A DNA stretch of 64,000 bases from Streptoverticillium olivoreticuli subsp. olivoreticuli (GCF_003391135.1 NZ_CP031455.1:1178001-1242000), one strand, 5' to 3'; shown: positions 52,235-61,414, counted from the stretch's first letter. The notes: generated by a model not told the origin, from the sequence alone. Translations and numbers: made by a program.

Positions 52235-54559
52235 CTACTCGGTGCGCAGCCCGTCCGGGCGCATCAGCTTCCACAGCGAGGGCAGCGACAGAGCGGTCAC
52301 CAACAGGACCACCCCGGCACCGATTCCCACCATGGCCCCCACCGGCAGCCAGTCCACCACGATCTGTCTGCCGACCATCCGCAGCAGCACCGCCCCGAGA
52401 GCGAGTCCCACCCCGGTCGCGAGGGCGAGGCCGAGTGCGACGGGGACGGCGGTCTGCCACAGGACCGACCAGCTGAGTGTGGTGCGCCGGGTGCCGAAGG
52501 CGACCAGGGCGGAGAGCAGCTTCTTGCGGTCGCGCAACTGCTCCAGGGTGGAGACCAGCAGGCTGGCGCCGATCAGCAGCAGGACCGCCGTCGCGCCGAT
52601 GTACAGGCCCTTGCGGACGCCCGCGAAACGGTTCGAGGTCTCGTACGCGTTGAGCGAGTAGGCCGCGGTCAGCGGGTCGGAGGCCGTCGCGGTGTTCAGC
52701 ACCCGGTCCGCGGCCTGCCGGTCGCGAGGGTCGAGCCGGACGTACGTGGTGTAGCGCATCGGCGCCTTCGCCACGGAGCGGACCGCGCCCGGGGTGACGA
52801 GGAGACCATTGCGGCGGTAGCCGGACGGGTCCGGTCGCGCCTGCACCTCCTGGGCGTTCGCCGGCACGGTCCACGGGAGCGCCACACCTCTGCGGTCGCT
52901 GTAGGAGGGGTCGACGTACAGCCTGGCACCCGCCGGGATCGGATTCCCGCTGTACTCCCCACCCCTGGCGAGGAAGACGTCGCCGTCCTTGCAGGACGGC
53001 AGCTCGGCCACCTCGCGCAGCTCCGCGCAGCCGCCGACCGTCATGTCGGTGGAGTGGTCCGGGTCCTTCGGCTTCTCGCCCAGGTTGGCGTAGCCCAGGG
53101 TGGTCGTGCCGGTGACACCCTTGGTGTCCTTCAGCGCCCGGATCTGCCGGGCCGCCCGTTCCGGAGCGATCTCGCCCATGGGCACGGACATCTGGGCGCG
53201 ATCGGTGTCCGCACCACTGCGCTTCACATAGTCGCCCTCGATCGCGCTGAACATCATCTGGAGCGCGATCGCCCCGGCCACCGCGACCGCGATCCCGTTC
53301 ACCAGGCGGGCCGCCGTACCGGAGGTCAACTGCAGCCTGCGGACGGCCAGCTGCCAGCCGACCCCGCCACCGCCGAGCCGGCGTACCACCGCCTCCACGA
53401 GCCAGGGCAGCAACGCGGTGACACCGATGAGGAGCAGTACGGTGCCGGAGACCACCTGGACCTGGTTGAAGGTGCCGTTGTCCCGGCCCCGCCCCGCCAT
53501 CGGGACCAGGAGCGCGAGACCCGCCAGCGGCGGCAGCACCCGCCACCACACCCGGCGCTTGCGCGACACCGAGTTGCGGACGACCCCCAGCGGCTCGATC
53601 GTGACACCGCGCAGCGCGAGAAGGGTGACCCCGACCGCCGCCGTCGGGACGACCACCGCCACCGCCAGGGCCAGCAGTGGGTCGGGGTCGATGTCGGCCG
53701 GGAAGACGTTGAGGCCGTTGACCGAGATGTCGCCGACGAATTGGCGGGCGATCATGAAGAACACCGCGCCCAGGACCAGGCCGAGCGCCGATCCGGCGAG
53801 TGCCTCGCCGGCGGCGATCCAGCGGGTGGTGCGGCGGTCCGCGCCGACCAGGCGAAGAGCCGCGAGGCGCCGGTCGCGCCGGTCGCCGCCGAAGCGTACG
53901 GCGGCCGCGATGAACACCGCGACGGGCATCAGGAGCACCACGAAGATGATCACGATGAGCAGGGCGAGGACCGGGTCGATCTTCTCCTGCGCGCCCTTGT
54001 CGACAAAGCCCGTCACCTGGGTGACGCCGCTCCCGTCGCCCTCCGTCGTCAGACGGGGCGCGAGGGCGTCGCTGCCCGCGTAGTAGGCCATCTCGTGCGG
54101 GCCGAGCAGTCCGGTGTCCTTGATCGTGCCGATCACCTTGTACGGCAGCCGCTCGCGCAGCAGTGCGCCGCCGGGCGAGTCCAGCAGGGACTTGAGCTCC
54201 GGGGAGACCACCATCTCCCGGTCGCCCGGGATCCCCGAGAGGCCGGGCGGCACGGGTGCCTTGGGGCCTTCGGGCTGCAGCAGGCGGCCGCGGATGTCCT
54301 TGCCCTGGAACTTGGTGTCGGTGCGGCCGATGAGCAGGGGGTCGGCGGACGACACGGACACGGCGCCGGCGCCGAAGTCGTTGCGCGCGTTGTCCCGCGC
54401 GTCCCGCTTGCTCAGCGCGCCGGGGATCGCGGTCGTCGCGAGCAGCAGCGCCACGCCGAGGCCGACGCCGACCGCGGTGAGCAGGGTGCGGGTCCAGCCC
54501 TCACGGCCGCCGGAGAGCGCGAACTTGGTGCCGAGCGCGAGGTCGGAGAGCCGGCTCAT
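52235..54559 (-). CDS. FtsX-like ABC transporter permease
   Basis: 774 aa. Ten-helix MacB/FtsX-type permease: N-terminal helix TLLTAVGVGLGVALLLATTA, a large extracytosolic part, first FtsX core LALLIVIIFVVLLMPVAVFI and DRRLAALRLVGADRRTTRWI, a helical bundle (AARLVNGIAVAVAGAIALQM), a second external domain with paired Cys (GGCAELREVAELPSCKDGD), and the last core RDRKKLLSALVAFGTRRTTL. Its ATG overlaps the stop of the ATPase gene (ATGA). With the ATPase it should move lipids, peptides or drugs, or act by mechanical coupling. Confidence 0.9.
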   Translation of the reverse strand: MSRLSDLALGTKFALSGGREGWTRTLLTAVGVGLGVALLLATTAIPGALSKRDARDNARNDFGAGAVSVSSADPLLIGRTDTKFQGKDIRGRLLQPEGPKAPVPPGLSGIPGDREMVVSPELKSLLDSPGGALLRERLPYKVIGTIKDTGLLGPHEMAYYAGSDALAPRLTTEGDGSGVTQVTGFVDKGAQEKIDPVLALLIVIIFVVLLMPVAVFIAAAVRFGGDRRDRRLAALRLVGADRRTTRWIAAGEALAGSALGLVLGAVFFMIARQFVGDISVNGLNVFPADIDPDPLLALAVAVVVPTAAVGVTLLALRGVTIEPLGVVRNSVSRKRRVWWRVLPPLAGLALLVPMAGRGRDNGTFNQVQVVSGTVLLLIGVTALLPWLVEAVVRRLGGGGVGWQLAVRRLQLTSGTAARLVNGIAVAVAGAIALQMMFSAIEGDYVKRSGADTDRAQMSVPMGEIAPERAARQIRALKDTKGVTGTTTLGYANLGEKPKDPDHSTDMTVGGCAELREVAELPSCKDGDVFLARGGEYSGNPIPAGARLYVDPSYSDRRGVALPWTVPANAQEVQARPDPSGYRRNGLLVTPGAVRSVAKAPMRYTTYVRLDPRDRQAADRVLNTATASDPLTAAYSLNAYETSNRFAGVRKGLYIGATAVLLLIGASLLVSTLEQLRDRKKLLSALVAFGTRRTTLSWSVLWQTAVPVALGLALATGVGLALGAVLLRMVGRQIVVDWLPVGAMVGIGAGVVLLVTALSLPSLWKLMRPDGLRTE

Positions 54560-55248
54560 ACGGTGTGCTCCATCATCATGTCCCGGGACTTCCCGTCGCG
54601 TACGACGACCTCGCGGTCCGAGTAGGCGGCGACCCGCGCCTCGTGCGTGACGAGGACGACGGCCGCGTTCGTCGAGCGGGCCGCCTCGGTCAGGAGCTGC
54701 ATCACGCGCTCGCCGTTGAGCGAGTCGAGCGCGCCGGTCGGCTCGTCCGCGAAGACGACTCTCGGCGAGGTCACGAGGGAGCGGGCCACGGCCACGCGCT
54801 GCCCCTGACCGCCGGAGACCTCGCCGGGGCGCTTGTGCCCGAGGTCGGCGACCTCCAGGCGCTCCATCCAGTGCAGCGCCGTGCGCTCGGCCTCCTTGCG
54901 CTTGACGCCGGTCAGGCGGAGGGGAAGCGCGACGTTCTCGACGCAGGTCAGCTCCGGCACCAGCTGGCCGAACTGGAAGACGAAGCCGAATTCGGTGCGC
55001 CGCAGGGCGGAGCGTTCGGCGTCCGGCATCGAGGAGAGTTCACGGCCGTCGTAGGTGATGGTGCCGGAGTCGGGCGTGACGATCCCGGCGAGGCAGTGCA
55101 GGAGGGTCGACTTGCCGGAGCCGGAGGGCCCCATCACGGCGACGACCTCGCCCGGGTGGACGGAGAACTCCGCGCCGTCTAGTGCCGGTGTGGGGCCATA
55201 GGCCTTGTGCAGGTCGCGGGCGACGAGCAGGGAGCCTTCGGGAATCAT
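54556..55248 (-). CDS. ABC transporter ATPase (MacB/LolD type)
   Basis: 230 aa after GGAGG. Walker A in VMGPSGSGKSTLLHCLAG, Q-loop FGFVFQFGQLVPELTCVENV, signature VSGGQGQRVAVARSLV, Walker B VVFADEPTGALDS and H-loop VLVTHEARVAAY. This is the nucleotide-binding subunit for the FtsX-like permease, whose gene overlaps it. It is itself overlapped by the stop of the PadR gene (ATGA), so all three proteins are translated as a coupled unit. Confidence 0.95.
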   Translation of the reverse strand: MIPEGSLLVARDLHKAYGPTPALDGAEFSVHPGEVVAVMGPSGSGKSTLLHCLAGIVTPDSGTITYDGRELSSMPDAERSALRRTEFGFVFQFGQLVPELTCVENVALPLRLTGVKRKEAERTALHWMERLEVADLGHKRPGEVSGGQGQRVAVARSLVTSPRVVFADEPTGALDSLNGERVMQLLTEAARSTNAAVVLVTHEARVAAYSDREVVVRDGKSRDMMMEHTV

Positions 55249-55769
55249 GAACGTACCTCCGTGGCGAGCTGGTCGAGGCGTGCGGCGGTCAGCTCGAGCC
55301 AGCGCAGGTCGGCTTCGAGGTGGAACAGGGCGTGGTCGCAGATCAGCTGGTCGGACAGGTCCCCGTGCCGCTTGCGCTCGGTGAGGGCACGCATCAGGCG
55401 AAGATGCTCGGCGCGCTGGGTGTCGACGACATCGCCCGCGTCGCGACCGGTCAGCAGGGCGAGGACGACCTTGGTGTAGAGGGTCGACTGGAGGTACGGC
55501 TCGGGCTTCTCGGGCTGCTTGATCCATGTCTCGACGTCGGTGACCCCGGCGGCGGTGATGGCGTACCGCTTCCGTTCGGGACCGCCGCCGGCCTCGACGC
55601 CGTCGACCTCGACGAGGCCGTTCTTCAGCAGCCTGGACATGGTCGAGTAGACCTGCCCGTAGTGCAGCGGACGGTCGTGCCCGAACTTCTCGTCGAAGGC
55701 GCGCTTCAGGTCGTACCCATGGCATGGGCCCGATTCGAGGAGCCCGAGGAGGGTGTGGCCGATGGACAT
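55245..55769 (-). CDS. PadR-family regulator
   Basis: 174 aa. N-terminal winged helix: SIGHTLLGLLESGPCHGYDL, LHYGQVYSTMSRLLKNGLVE, GGGPERKRYAITAAG. The C-terminal part is a helical dimerisation region (HLRLMRALTERKRHGDLSDQ). It is the first gene of the operon and very likely represses it through the repeats upstream, until the transported compound binds. AAAGG lies upstream of ATG 55769. Confidence 0.92.
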   Translation of the reverse strand: MSIGHTLLGLLESGPCHGYDLKRAFDEKFGHDRPLHYGQVYSTMSRLLKNGLVEVDGVEAGGGPERKRYAITAAGVTDVETWIKQPEKPEPYLQSTLYTKVVLALLTGRDAGDVVDTQRAEHLRLMRALTERKRHGDLSDQLICDHALFHLEADLRWLELTAARLDQLATEVRS

Positions 55770-55840
55770 GGGCTTTGCCTTTCTCCGGTGCCGGGTGCGC
55801 GCAGCGCCAGAGCACTGCACGCTGCCTCACGGGACACGAC

Positions 55841-55862
55841 TATACACAGCATGTATACACAG
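55841..55862. promoter_or_regulatory. TATACACAG direct repeat before the PadR operon
   Basis: TATACACAG at 55841-55849 and 55854-55862, one turn apart, with a TGTATACA palindrome covering the second. It lies about 70 bases before the PadR start. Probably promoter plus operator. Confidence 0.6.
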
Positions 55863-56023
55863 GATGCATAGGTCGCGCGGGCCCACCACAGAGAGAAGGA
55901 AACACCCTATAACGGAATAGACGTGATCGAATACCGCCACAATCACGCATTGCGCACGGCTGGCTACCGGAGGGGACGGCGTCCGGAGCAGTACGCCGGT
56001 GCCCGGCCTTCAGGAACCGCCGA

Positions 56024-57109
56024 TCACCGGTTTCGCCGGACCCCCGAGCGCGGCCGCAGCAGTGCGGCCGCCAGGATGGCCGGGGTGGTGAGCAGCAGAG
56101 TGAGCGTGACCAGTGAAATGCGGCGAACCTGCTTCTTGTTCATCGATGGGACGGCGTTCCGGTAGATGGGGTGGCGGCCCGTGGAACCGTGCGGGCGTGT
56201 GGGCGGCTTCGGGGTCGACACCGGCGGGACCGCCGCGGGAGCCGGAGCGGGGCGGGACGGCGCGTTGGCGATGGGGGCGGGCCCCGGCGGAAGTTGGACG
56301 GGTGGTGCGGGCGCCGGGGGCGGCGCGGGCGCGGAAGGCGGGACCACGGGCGCGGGGGCGGGAGGAGCCGGAAATGGGGGTGCGGGCGGTACGGCCGGTG
56401 GCGGGGCGGGCACAGGTGGCATCGGGGCCGGAGCAGGCGGTGGGGCGGGAGCGGGAGGTGCGGGCGCCGGGGCACCGGGTGGGGGCGGGCCTGGAGGTAC
56501 GGGGGCGGGAGGCGGAGGCGCAGGGGCCGGTGGGGCGGGCGCTGGTGGAGCAGGAGCCGGTGGAGGCGGCGGCGCGGGGGCCGGGGCTCCCGGCCCGGGC
56601 GGCGGCGCGGGAGCCGGGGGGCCGGGCTTGGGAGGGGCGGGAGGTGCGGGTGGCGCTGGTGCCGGCGGAGCCGGAGCAGGTGGCGCAGGGGCCGGAGGGG
56701 CGGGAGCCGGGGGCGCAGGGGCCGGAGGCACAGGGGCCGGAGGCGCGGGAGCCGGGGGCGCAGGGGCCGGAGGCACAGGGGCCGGAGGCGCGGGAGCAGG
56801 CGGCGGCGCTTTACGGCACTTCAGCCACACCTCCGCATCCGCATTCAGAACCTTCGCGGTGACGTCCAGGCATCCCTTGCCGTTGTCGGTCACTTCCGCT
56901 TGCGCGGTGCCGCCCAGTGCCCTCACGGCGACATGCGAAGGCGGATGTGGCGGCAGCAGAGGCGGGAGCTTGTGCAGGACGGCGTCCACCGCCGTGTTGC
57001 CTATCGCGGCATGCGCGCCCCCGTCGTCCGCCGCCGCCTCGCCCGTCACCGCGAGCACGGCAGCCGTGGCCAGCATCACCGCGTGCCCTGTTCTCCGCCA
57101 CCCCGTCAT
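56024..57109 (-). CDS. Pro/Ala-rich surface protein with C-terminal membrane anchor
   Basis: 361 aa. Signal peptide ~1-27, then a small domain of ~70 residues with Cys80 and Cys98 ([22 protein letters not shown]) that may pair, then about 200 residues of P-A-P-P repeats, then [20 protein letters not shown] as a membrane helix and a basic tail. No LPxTG motif precedes the helix, so it is anchored by the helix rather than by sortase. The repeat should act as a stiff stalk holding the small domain away from the cell. Single gene. Confidence 0.75.
   Translation of the reverse strand: MTGWRRTGHAVMLATAAVLAVTGEAAADDGGAHAAIGNTAVDAVLHKLPPLLPPHPPSHVAVRALGGTAQAEVTDNGKGCLDVTAKVLNADAEVWLKCRKAPPPAPAPPAPVPPAPAPPAPAPPAPVPPAPAPPAPAPPAPAPPAPAPPAPAPPAPPAPPKPGPPAPAPPPGPGAPAPAPPPPPAPAPPAPAPPAPAPPPPAPVPPGPPPPGAPAPAPPAPAPPPAPAPMPPVPAPPPAVPPAPPFPAPPAPAPVVPPSAPAPPPAPAPPVQLPPGPAPIANAPSRPAPAPAAVPPVSTPKPPTRPHGSTGRHPIYRNAVPSMNKKQVRRISLVTLTLLLTTPAILAAALLRPRSGVRRNR
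56210..56809 (-). repeat. Pro-Ala codon repeat region
   Basis: Degenerate repeats of 6-21 bases encoding PAPPAP and variants, about 600 bases. The plus-strand reading of the same DNA is Gly/Ala-rich and open over 400 codons, which is a by-product. Such DNA expands and contracts easily and is hard to assemble. Confidence 0.8.
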
Positions 57110-57264
57110 GCGGAACAGCCTGCACGTCCGCCGCGCGTCCGGCGTGCGTTCGCACGAGATTCCTCCGATGGGCGGAAATTACTTCAAGACACCCACCGGA
57201 GGTCTGCCCGAGAGCTCTGGATGCCGCGCCGAACAGTCCGACCAGGACGGCGCGTTCGCCCCCG

Positions 57265-58491
57265 CTACCGCATCTCGATCAGTCGTCGGGCCGCGGTCAG
57301 TGCGCCGTCGGTGCGCATGTCACCGGCGACGGTTCGGGCCCTGTCCGCCACCTTGGGATCGAGGGCGTGGCGGAGAGCGGTGAGCAGCGAGTCGGGGGTG
57401 GGGGCGCCGGGCGGGAGTGCGCTGCCGATGCCGAGTCGGCCGACGCGGTGGGCGTAGTAGAACTGGTCGAACATCTGCGGGGCGATCACTTGCGGTGTTC
57501 CGGATGTCGCGGCGGCGGTGGTGGTGCCGGCGCCGCCGTGGTGCACCACGGCGGCGACCCGCCGGAACAGTGCCCGCTGGTTCACCTCGCCGATCGACAG
57601 GCAGTCGGGCTCGTCGTCCACGGGTGACAGGTCGGCCCAGCCGCTCGCGAGGATCACGCGCCGTCCGAGCGAGCGGGCCGTATCGATCATCGTCCTGGTG
57701 ACGCCCTCGGGCGCACGCATGCTGCCGAACCCGCAGTAGACGGGTGGCTCGCCGGCATCCAGGAACGCCTCCAGTTCGGCGGACAGCGGCCGGTCGTCCG
57801 GCAGCATCCAGGCCCCGGTCTGGACCACGTCCAGTTCGGACGGCTCGGACGGCTCGGACGGCTCCGGCCAGGGTGCCAGCACCGGGTCCGCGGCCAGCCA
57901 CGGGGAGCCGGTGAGGATGTGGGAGCGCACGTCCTCGACCGGCGGCAGTCCGATGGCCGCGCGCCGCGCGTCAAGAGCCGTGCCCCACATGGTGTTCCAG
58001 CGTGCGGCATCCTCGGCCCAGAGCGTGCGGTTGTCGACCGGCCCGTCCGGCGGTTCCTGTCCGAGCATCTTGAAGACGGGTGGTGCGTGGTGCGCGGACG
58101 GCAGCGTGACGGGGGCGAACGCGGCGTGGACGTGGCCGATGCCACGCTGTTCGGCCACCGAGCGGGCGGCGACCGCCAGCCCTCCGCCTCCCACGACGGC
58201 GTGGCAGCCCTCGGCGGCCGCGCCGACCGCCTCGAACTGCTCGGCGACCGTGCCCTCGATCATCCGACGCCGCTGCTCGGGCGTGGGGACGGCGCCGGCG
58301 CTCCGCTTCGCGGTCCCGCGCAGCTCGGGTCCGACGGAGACGTACGCGACCCCCAGGGACTCGGCCCATTCATGGAAGTCGGGCGGCGCGCACACCACGG
58401 CGTCGTGCCCCATCGCCTTCAGCTGCACGGCCAGCGCCACGAGTGGCTGGACCTCTCCGCGCGACCCGATCGTGGACAACAGAAAACGCAT
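57265..58491 (-). CDS. GT1 glycosyltransferase, probable rifampicin glycosyltransferase
   Basis: 408 aa. Opens MRFLLSTIGSRGEVQPLVAL, as in actinomycete macrolide- and rifamycin-modifying glycosyltransferases; the donor-binding C-terminal domain holds PPVYCGFGSMRAPEGV and AAVVHHGGAGTTTAAATSGT, then PQMFDQFYYAHRVGRLG. A tandem Glu-Pro-Ser stretch lies between the domains. It uses a UDP- or NDP-sugar. The palindrome 60 bases before the start is the same element as upstream of rox, which is why I favour rifamycin as substrate; sequence alone would only say antibiotic-type GT1. Confidence 0.83.
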   Translation of the reverse strand: MRFLLSTIGSRGEVQPLVALAVQLKAMGHDAVVCAPPDFHEWAESLGVAYVSVGPELRGTAKRSAGAVPTPEQRRRMIEGTVAEQFEAVGAAAEGCHAVVGGGGLAVAARSVAEQRGIGHVHAAFAPVTLPSAHHAPPVFKMLGQEPPDGPVDNRTLWAEDAARWNTMWGTALDARRAAIGLPPVEDVRSHILTGSPWLAADPVLAPWPEPSEPSEPSELDVVQTGAWMLPDDRPLSAELEAFLDAGEPPVYCGFGSMRAPEGVTRTMIDTARSLGRRVILASGWADLSPVDDEPDCLSIGEVNQRALFRRVAAVVHHGGAGTTTAAATSGTPQVIAPQMFDQFYYAHRVGRLGIGSALPPGAPTPDSLLTALRHALDPKVADRARTVAGDMRTDGALTAARRLIEMR

Positions 58492-58550
58492 CTCGCTCCC
58501 GTCCCGCGCCGGACCCTCGGCGCATGAGAAGCGATTTTCGCCCCTTATGG

Positions 58551-58569
58551 GGGCCTTGCGGCAAGTCCC
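58551..58569. promoter_or_regulatory. Second RAE-like palindrome, between glycosyltransferase and phosphotransferase
   Basis: GGGCCTTGC-G-GCAAGTCCC, a 19-bp inverted repeat with a single mismatch, nearly identical to the site at 13714. It lies between divergent starts (58491 minus, 58622 plus). On the minus strand TTGCCG could pair with GAAAAT 19 bases on (58534-58539). Confidence 0.8.
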
Positions 58570-58584
58570 CCCGTCCGGTATACG
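58556..58584 (+). promoter_or_regulatory. Plus-strand promoter overlapping the second RAE-like palindrome
   Basis: TTGCGG (58556-58561) and TATACG (58579-58584) with 17 bases between, the same design as at 13719. Predicted start about 58591, some 30 bases before the phosphotransferase ATG. Confidence 0.6.
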
Positions 58585-58621
58585 GTTGAAATGCGGGGAT
58601 GAAAGCGGTCGTCTGTGCACC

Positions 58622-59521
58622 ATGAGCACAGGACAGATGCATCCCGGCCAGCACCCCATCGACGACGACCTCGTACGGCGGCTCATCGCCGGGCAGTTCC
58701 CCCGGTGGGCGGGGCTGGCGGTGGAACGGTTTCCGTCCGGCGGCACAGTCAACGGCATGTACCGGCTGGGCGACGACATGGTCGTTCGGCTGCCGCTGGT
58801 GAAGAGCGGAGCGCAGGACGCGTTGATGGAGCGGCAGTGGCTGCCTCGCCTCGCGCCCCGACTGCCCGCGGCCATCCCCGAGGTGCTCGGGGCCGGGGAG
58901 CCCGCCGAGGGATATCCCTGACCGTGGTCGGTATACCGGTGGCTGGCAGGAGAGAACCCCGAGGCGGGGGCGCTGGGCGAGCCCGTGCTGCTGGCCGGGG
59001 ATCTGGCCGGGTTCGTGGCGGCGATGCGGAGCATCACCCTGCCGGAGGCACCGGAGGCCTACCGCGGCGGACCGATCGCCTCGCTCGACGCGTCGACCCG
59101 CGCGGCGATCGAGGAACTGCGCGGGATCCCGCAGGAAGGCGTCGACTGCGATGCCGCGACCGCCGCATGGGAGGACGCGCTGCGGGCCCCGGACTGGGAC
59201 GGCCCGCCTGTGTGGCTGCATGCCGATCTCATGCCGGGCAATCTTCTGATGGACCGTGGCAGGCTGACCTCAGTGATCGACTTCGGGTGCATGGGTGTGG
59301 GTGATCCGGCCTGCGATCTGTTCCCTGCGTGGAATCTGCTGCCGGCCGGTGCAAGAGAGGTTTTCCGCGAGGCGCTCGGCGTGGACGACGCGACCTGGAA
59401 CCGCGGCCGGGGACGGACGCTCTCGCAGGCGCTGATCGCGCTGCCGTACTACCGGAGGACGAATCCGGCGATGGCGCACACCGCCCGGCACGTGATCCGG
59501 GCGGTGCTGGGAGAGAGCTGA
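58622..59521 (+). pseudogene. Aminoglycoside/macrolide phosphotransferase-like gene with an in-frame stop
   Basis: 300 codons, the normal size of an APH-like kinase, but codon 100 (58919-58921) is TGA. Both sides are in the same frame: ...GAGEPAEGYP, stop, PWSVYRWLAGENPEA..., and relatives have Trp or Ser-Trp here, so TGG to TGA is likely. The C-terminal half keeps the catalytic motifs: WLHADLMPGNLLM (Brenner HxDxxxxN, with HAD for HGD) and VIDFGCMGVGDPACD. The N-terminal half has the GGTVNGMYRLGDDMVVRLP nucleotide strands. Unless read through, only a 99-residue piece is made. The promoter lies in the RAE-like element. Confidence 0.8.
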
Positions 59522-59728
59522 GGCCTCCTGGCACCGCAGCCCGCGGTTGCGGGGCGAGGGGTTTCCGCGCTCAGTGACCGATCGGCCATGGCCGGACCTT
59601 CACCTGCGACGGAGTCCGATACCACGCCATCAGTTGCCGGCCAATCGACCGACATGCGTTGGCACACTTTCCCGCCAACAGCACGCGAGTTCGCCTCTTT
59701 CCCGATGTTCCCGGGCAAGATCCTTCTC

Positions 59729-61414
59729 ATGTCCGACTCCTACGCTGACGACGTCGCCGTATCCACCGCCCCCGGCCAACCCTCCGAGCCGCTCGGGCCA
59801 CCGCCGTACACATGGCGTTGGGTGGCGCTGTGGGTGATCCTCGCCGGTGAGGCGATGGACATGCTCGACGCGTTGGTGGCCAACATCGCGGCGCCGTCGA
59901 TCCGCGCCGAGTTGGGCGGCGGGACGAGTGTGACGCAGTGGCTCGGTGCCGCGTACGCGCTGGCGATGGCGGTCGGGCTGATCACCGGCGGGCGGCTGGG
60001 GGACGTCGTGGGGCGTCGGCGGATGTTTCTCGTCGGTGTGTCCGGGTTCACCGTCGCCTCGCTGCTGTGCGCGGTGGCCCAGTCGCCGGGGGTGCTGATC
60101 GGCTCGCGCGGGCTGCAGGGGCTGTTCGGCGCGGTGATGATCCCGCAGGGGCTCGGCCTCATCAAGGAGATGTTCCACGGCAGGGAGGCGGGCAAGGCGT
60201 TCGGGATGTACGGGCCGGTGATGGGGCTGTCGTATGTGGGTGGCCCGGTTCTGGCCGGATGGCTGGTGAGCGCCGACTTCTTCGGGGCCGGCTGGCGCAT
60301 GGTCTTCCTGATCAACCTGCCGCTCGGGCTGCTCGCGCTGCTCGGCGGGTGGCGGTTCCTGCCCGAGTCGGGCCGTACGGCCACAGCGCGACTGGACCTC
60401 GTCGGGGTCGTACTCGCTTCGGCCGCCGCGCTGCCGGTCGTCTTCCCGCTCGTGCAGGGACGGGAACTGGGCTGGCCGGTGTGGGTGTTCGCTTCCATGG
60501 CGGCCGGGGTGGCCCTGTTCGGGCTGTTCGGCTGGTACGAGACGCGCACGGCGCGGCGCGGCGGCGATCCGTTGGTGGTGCCGGGGCTGTTCCGCAAGAG
60601 GGCCTTCTCGGCCGGATTGGTGACGGGCGCGGTGCTGTTCGCCGCGGTGGCGGGTTTCTCACTGGTGCTCAGCCTGTTTCTGCAGTCGGGGCTCGGCGCC
60701 ACACCGCTCGAAGCCGGTCTGGCCGTACTGCCCTGGTCTGCGGGGACCGTCGTCGGCTTCGTCGTCGTGCAGATACTGGACGGCTCGGGGGCGCTCGACC
60801 GGCTCGGCCGCGGGCTCGTCCAGACCGGCGTGGTGGTGATGGCGCTGGGCACCGGCGCGTTCGCGCTCACGCTCCAACTCGTCGGCGCGCGGGTCACGGT
60901 GTGGCATGGCGCACCGGCGCTGGCCGTCGTCGGACTGGGGATGGGGCTGGTGATGGGCCCGTTCTTCCATACGGTGCTGGCCGCGGTGGAGCCGCACGAG
61001 ACGGGCTCGGCCGCCGGGACGCTGACCGCGGTGCAGCAGTTGGGCAGCGCGCTGGGAGTCGCGGTGCTGGGCACGGTGTTCTTCTCCGTGCTCGGCGGCC
61101 AGGTCGCTGGCGCCGCGGACACGGTTGCCCCCGGGGCGGGTTCGGCCGGGGTGACGGGTGCGGAGCGGTCCGCGCTCGTCGTGGCTCTGCGCGAGTGCGG
61201 GCGGGAGACCGCCGGGTCCAAGGACCCCGCGACATCGCCCGACTCCTGCCGTCGGCTGACGGACGGCCCTGCCGCCGAGGCAGGCCGGGCTGCGGTGAGG
61301 CTCGGCTACGCCGGAACCATGAAGATCACCCTGGGTGCGGAGGCCGGCCTGCTCGCGGTCACGCTCGTGGCCTCCTTCCTGCTCCCCCGGCCCGGCCGGA
61401 CCCGGGACCGCTAG
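59729..61414 (+). CDS. DHA2-family MFS drug exporter
   Basis: 561 aa, 14 predicted helices. WVILAGEAMDMLDALVANIA is helix 1 with the DHA2-type pattern; GRLGDVVGRRRMFLVGVSGF is motif A; VMGLSYVGGPVLAGWL is motif C of antiporters; the C-terminal loop before the last helix is long and Cys-containing (REC...DSC). Proton-driven export of hydrophobic or cationic drugs is the family role (EmrB/QacA). ATG 59729 is taken because upstream codons do not resemble the family. No regulator is next to it. Confidence 0.9.
   Translation: MSDSYADDVAVSTAPGQPSEPLGPPPYTWRWVALWVILAGEAMDMLDALVANIAAPSIRAELGGGTSVTQWLGAAYALAMAVGLITGGRLGDVVGRRRMFLVGVSGFTVASLLCAVAQSPGVLIGSRGLQGLFGAVMIPQGLGLIKEMFHGREAGKAFGMYGPVMGLSYVGGPVLAGWLVSADFFGAGWRMVFLINLPLGLLALLGGWRFLPESGRTATARLDLVGVVLASAAALPVVFPLVQGRELGWPVWVFASMAAGVALFGLFGWYETRTARRGGDPLVVPGLFRKRAFSAGLVTGAVLFAAVAGFSLVLSLFLQSGLGATPLEAGLAVLPWSAGTVVGFVVVQILDGSGALDRLGRGLVQTGVVVMALGTGAFALTLQLVGARVTVWHGAPALAVVGLGMGLVMGPFFHTVLAAVEPHETGSAAGTLTAVQQLGSALGVAVLGTVFFSVLGGQVAGAADTVAPGAGSAGVTGAERSALVVALRECGRETAGSKDPATSPDSCRRLTDGPAAEAGRAAVRLGYAGTMKITLGAEAGLLAVTLVASFLLPRPGRTRDR

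Noticed and set aside
56166..57383. A 405-codon plus-strand frame rich in Gly and Ala, looking like a PE-PGRS-type protein
   Set aside because: It is the antisense reading of the PAPP repeats of the minus-strand surface protein, with no ribosome site and no sensible ends.
57838..57866. Tandem 9-bp repeat in the glycosyltransferase gene as a phase-variation site
   Set aside because: Nine-base units keep the frame, so changes would only lengthen the Glu-Pro-Ser linker.
58919..58921. TGA as a selenocysteine codon in the kinase-like gene
   Set aside because: Relatives have Trp here, no selenocysteine hairpin is evident, and the position is not catalytic. A nonsense mutation or read error is simpler.
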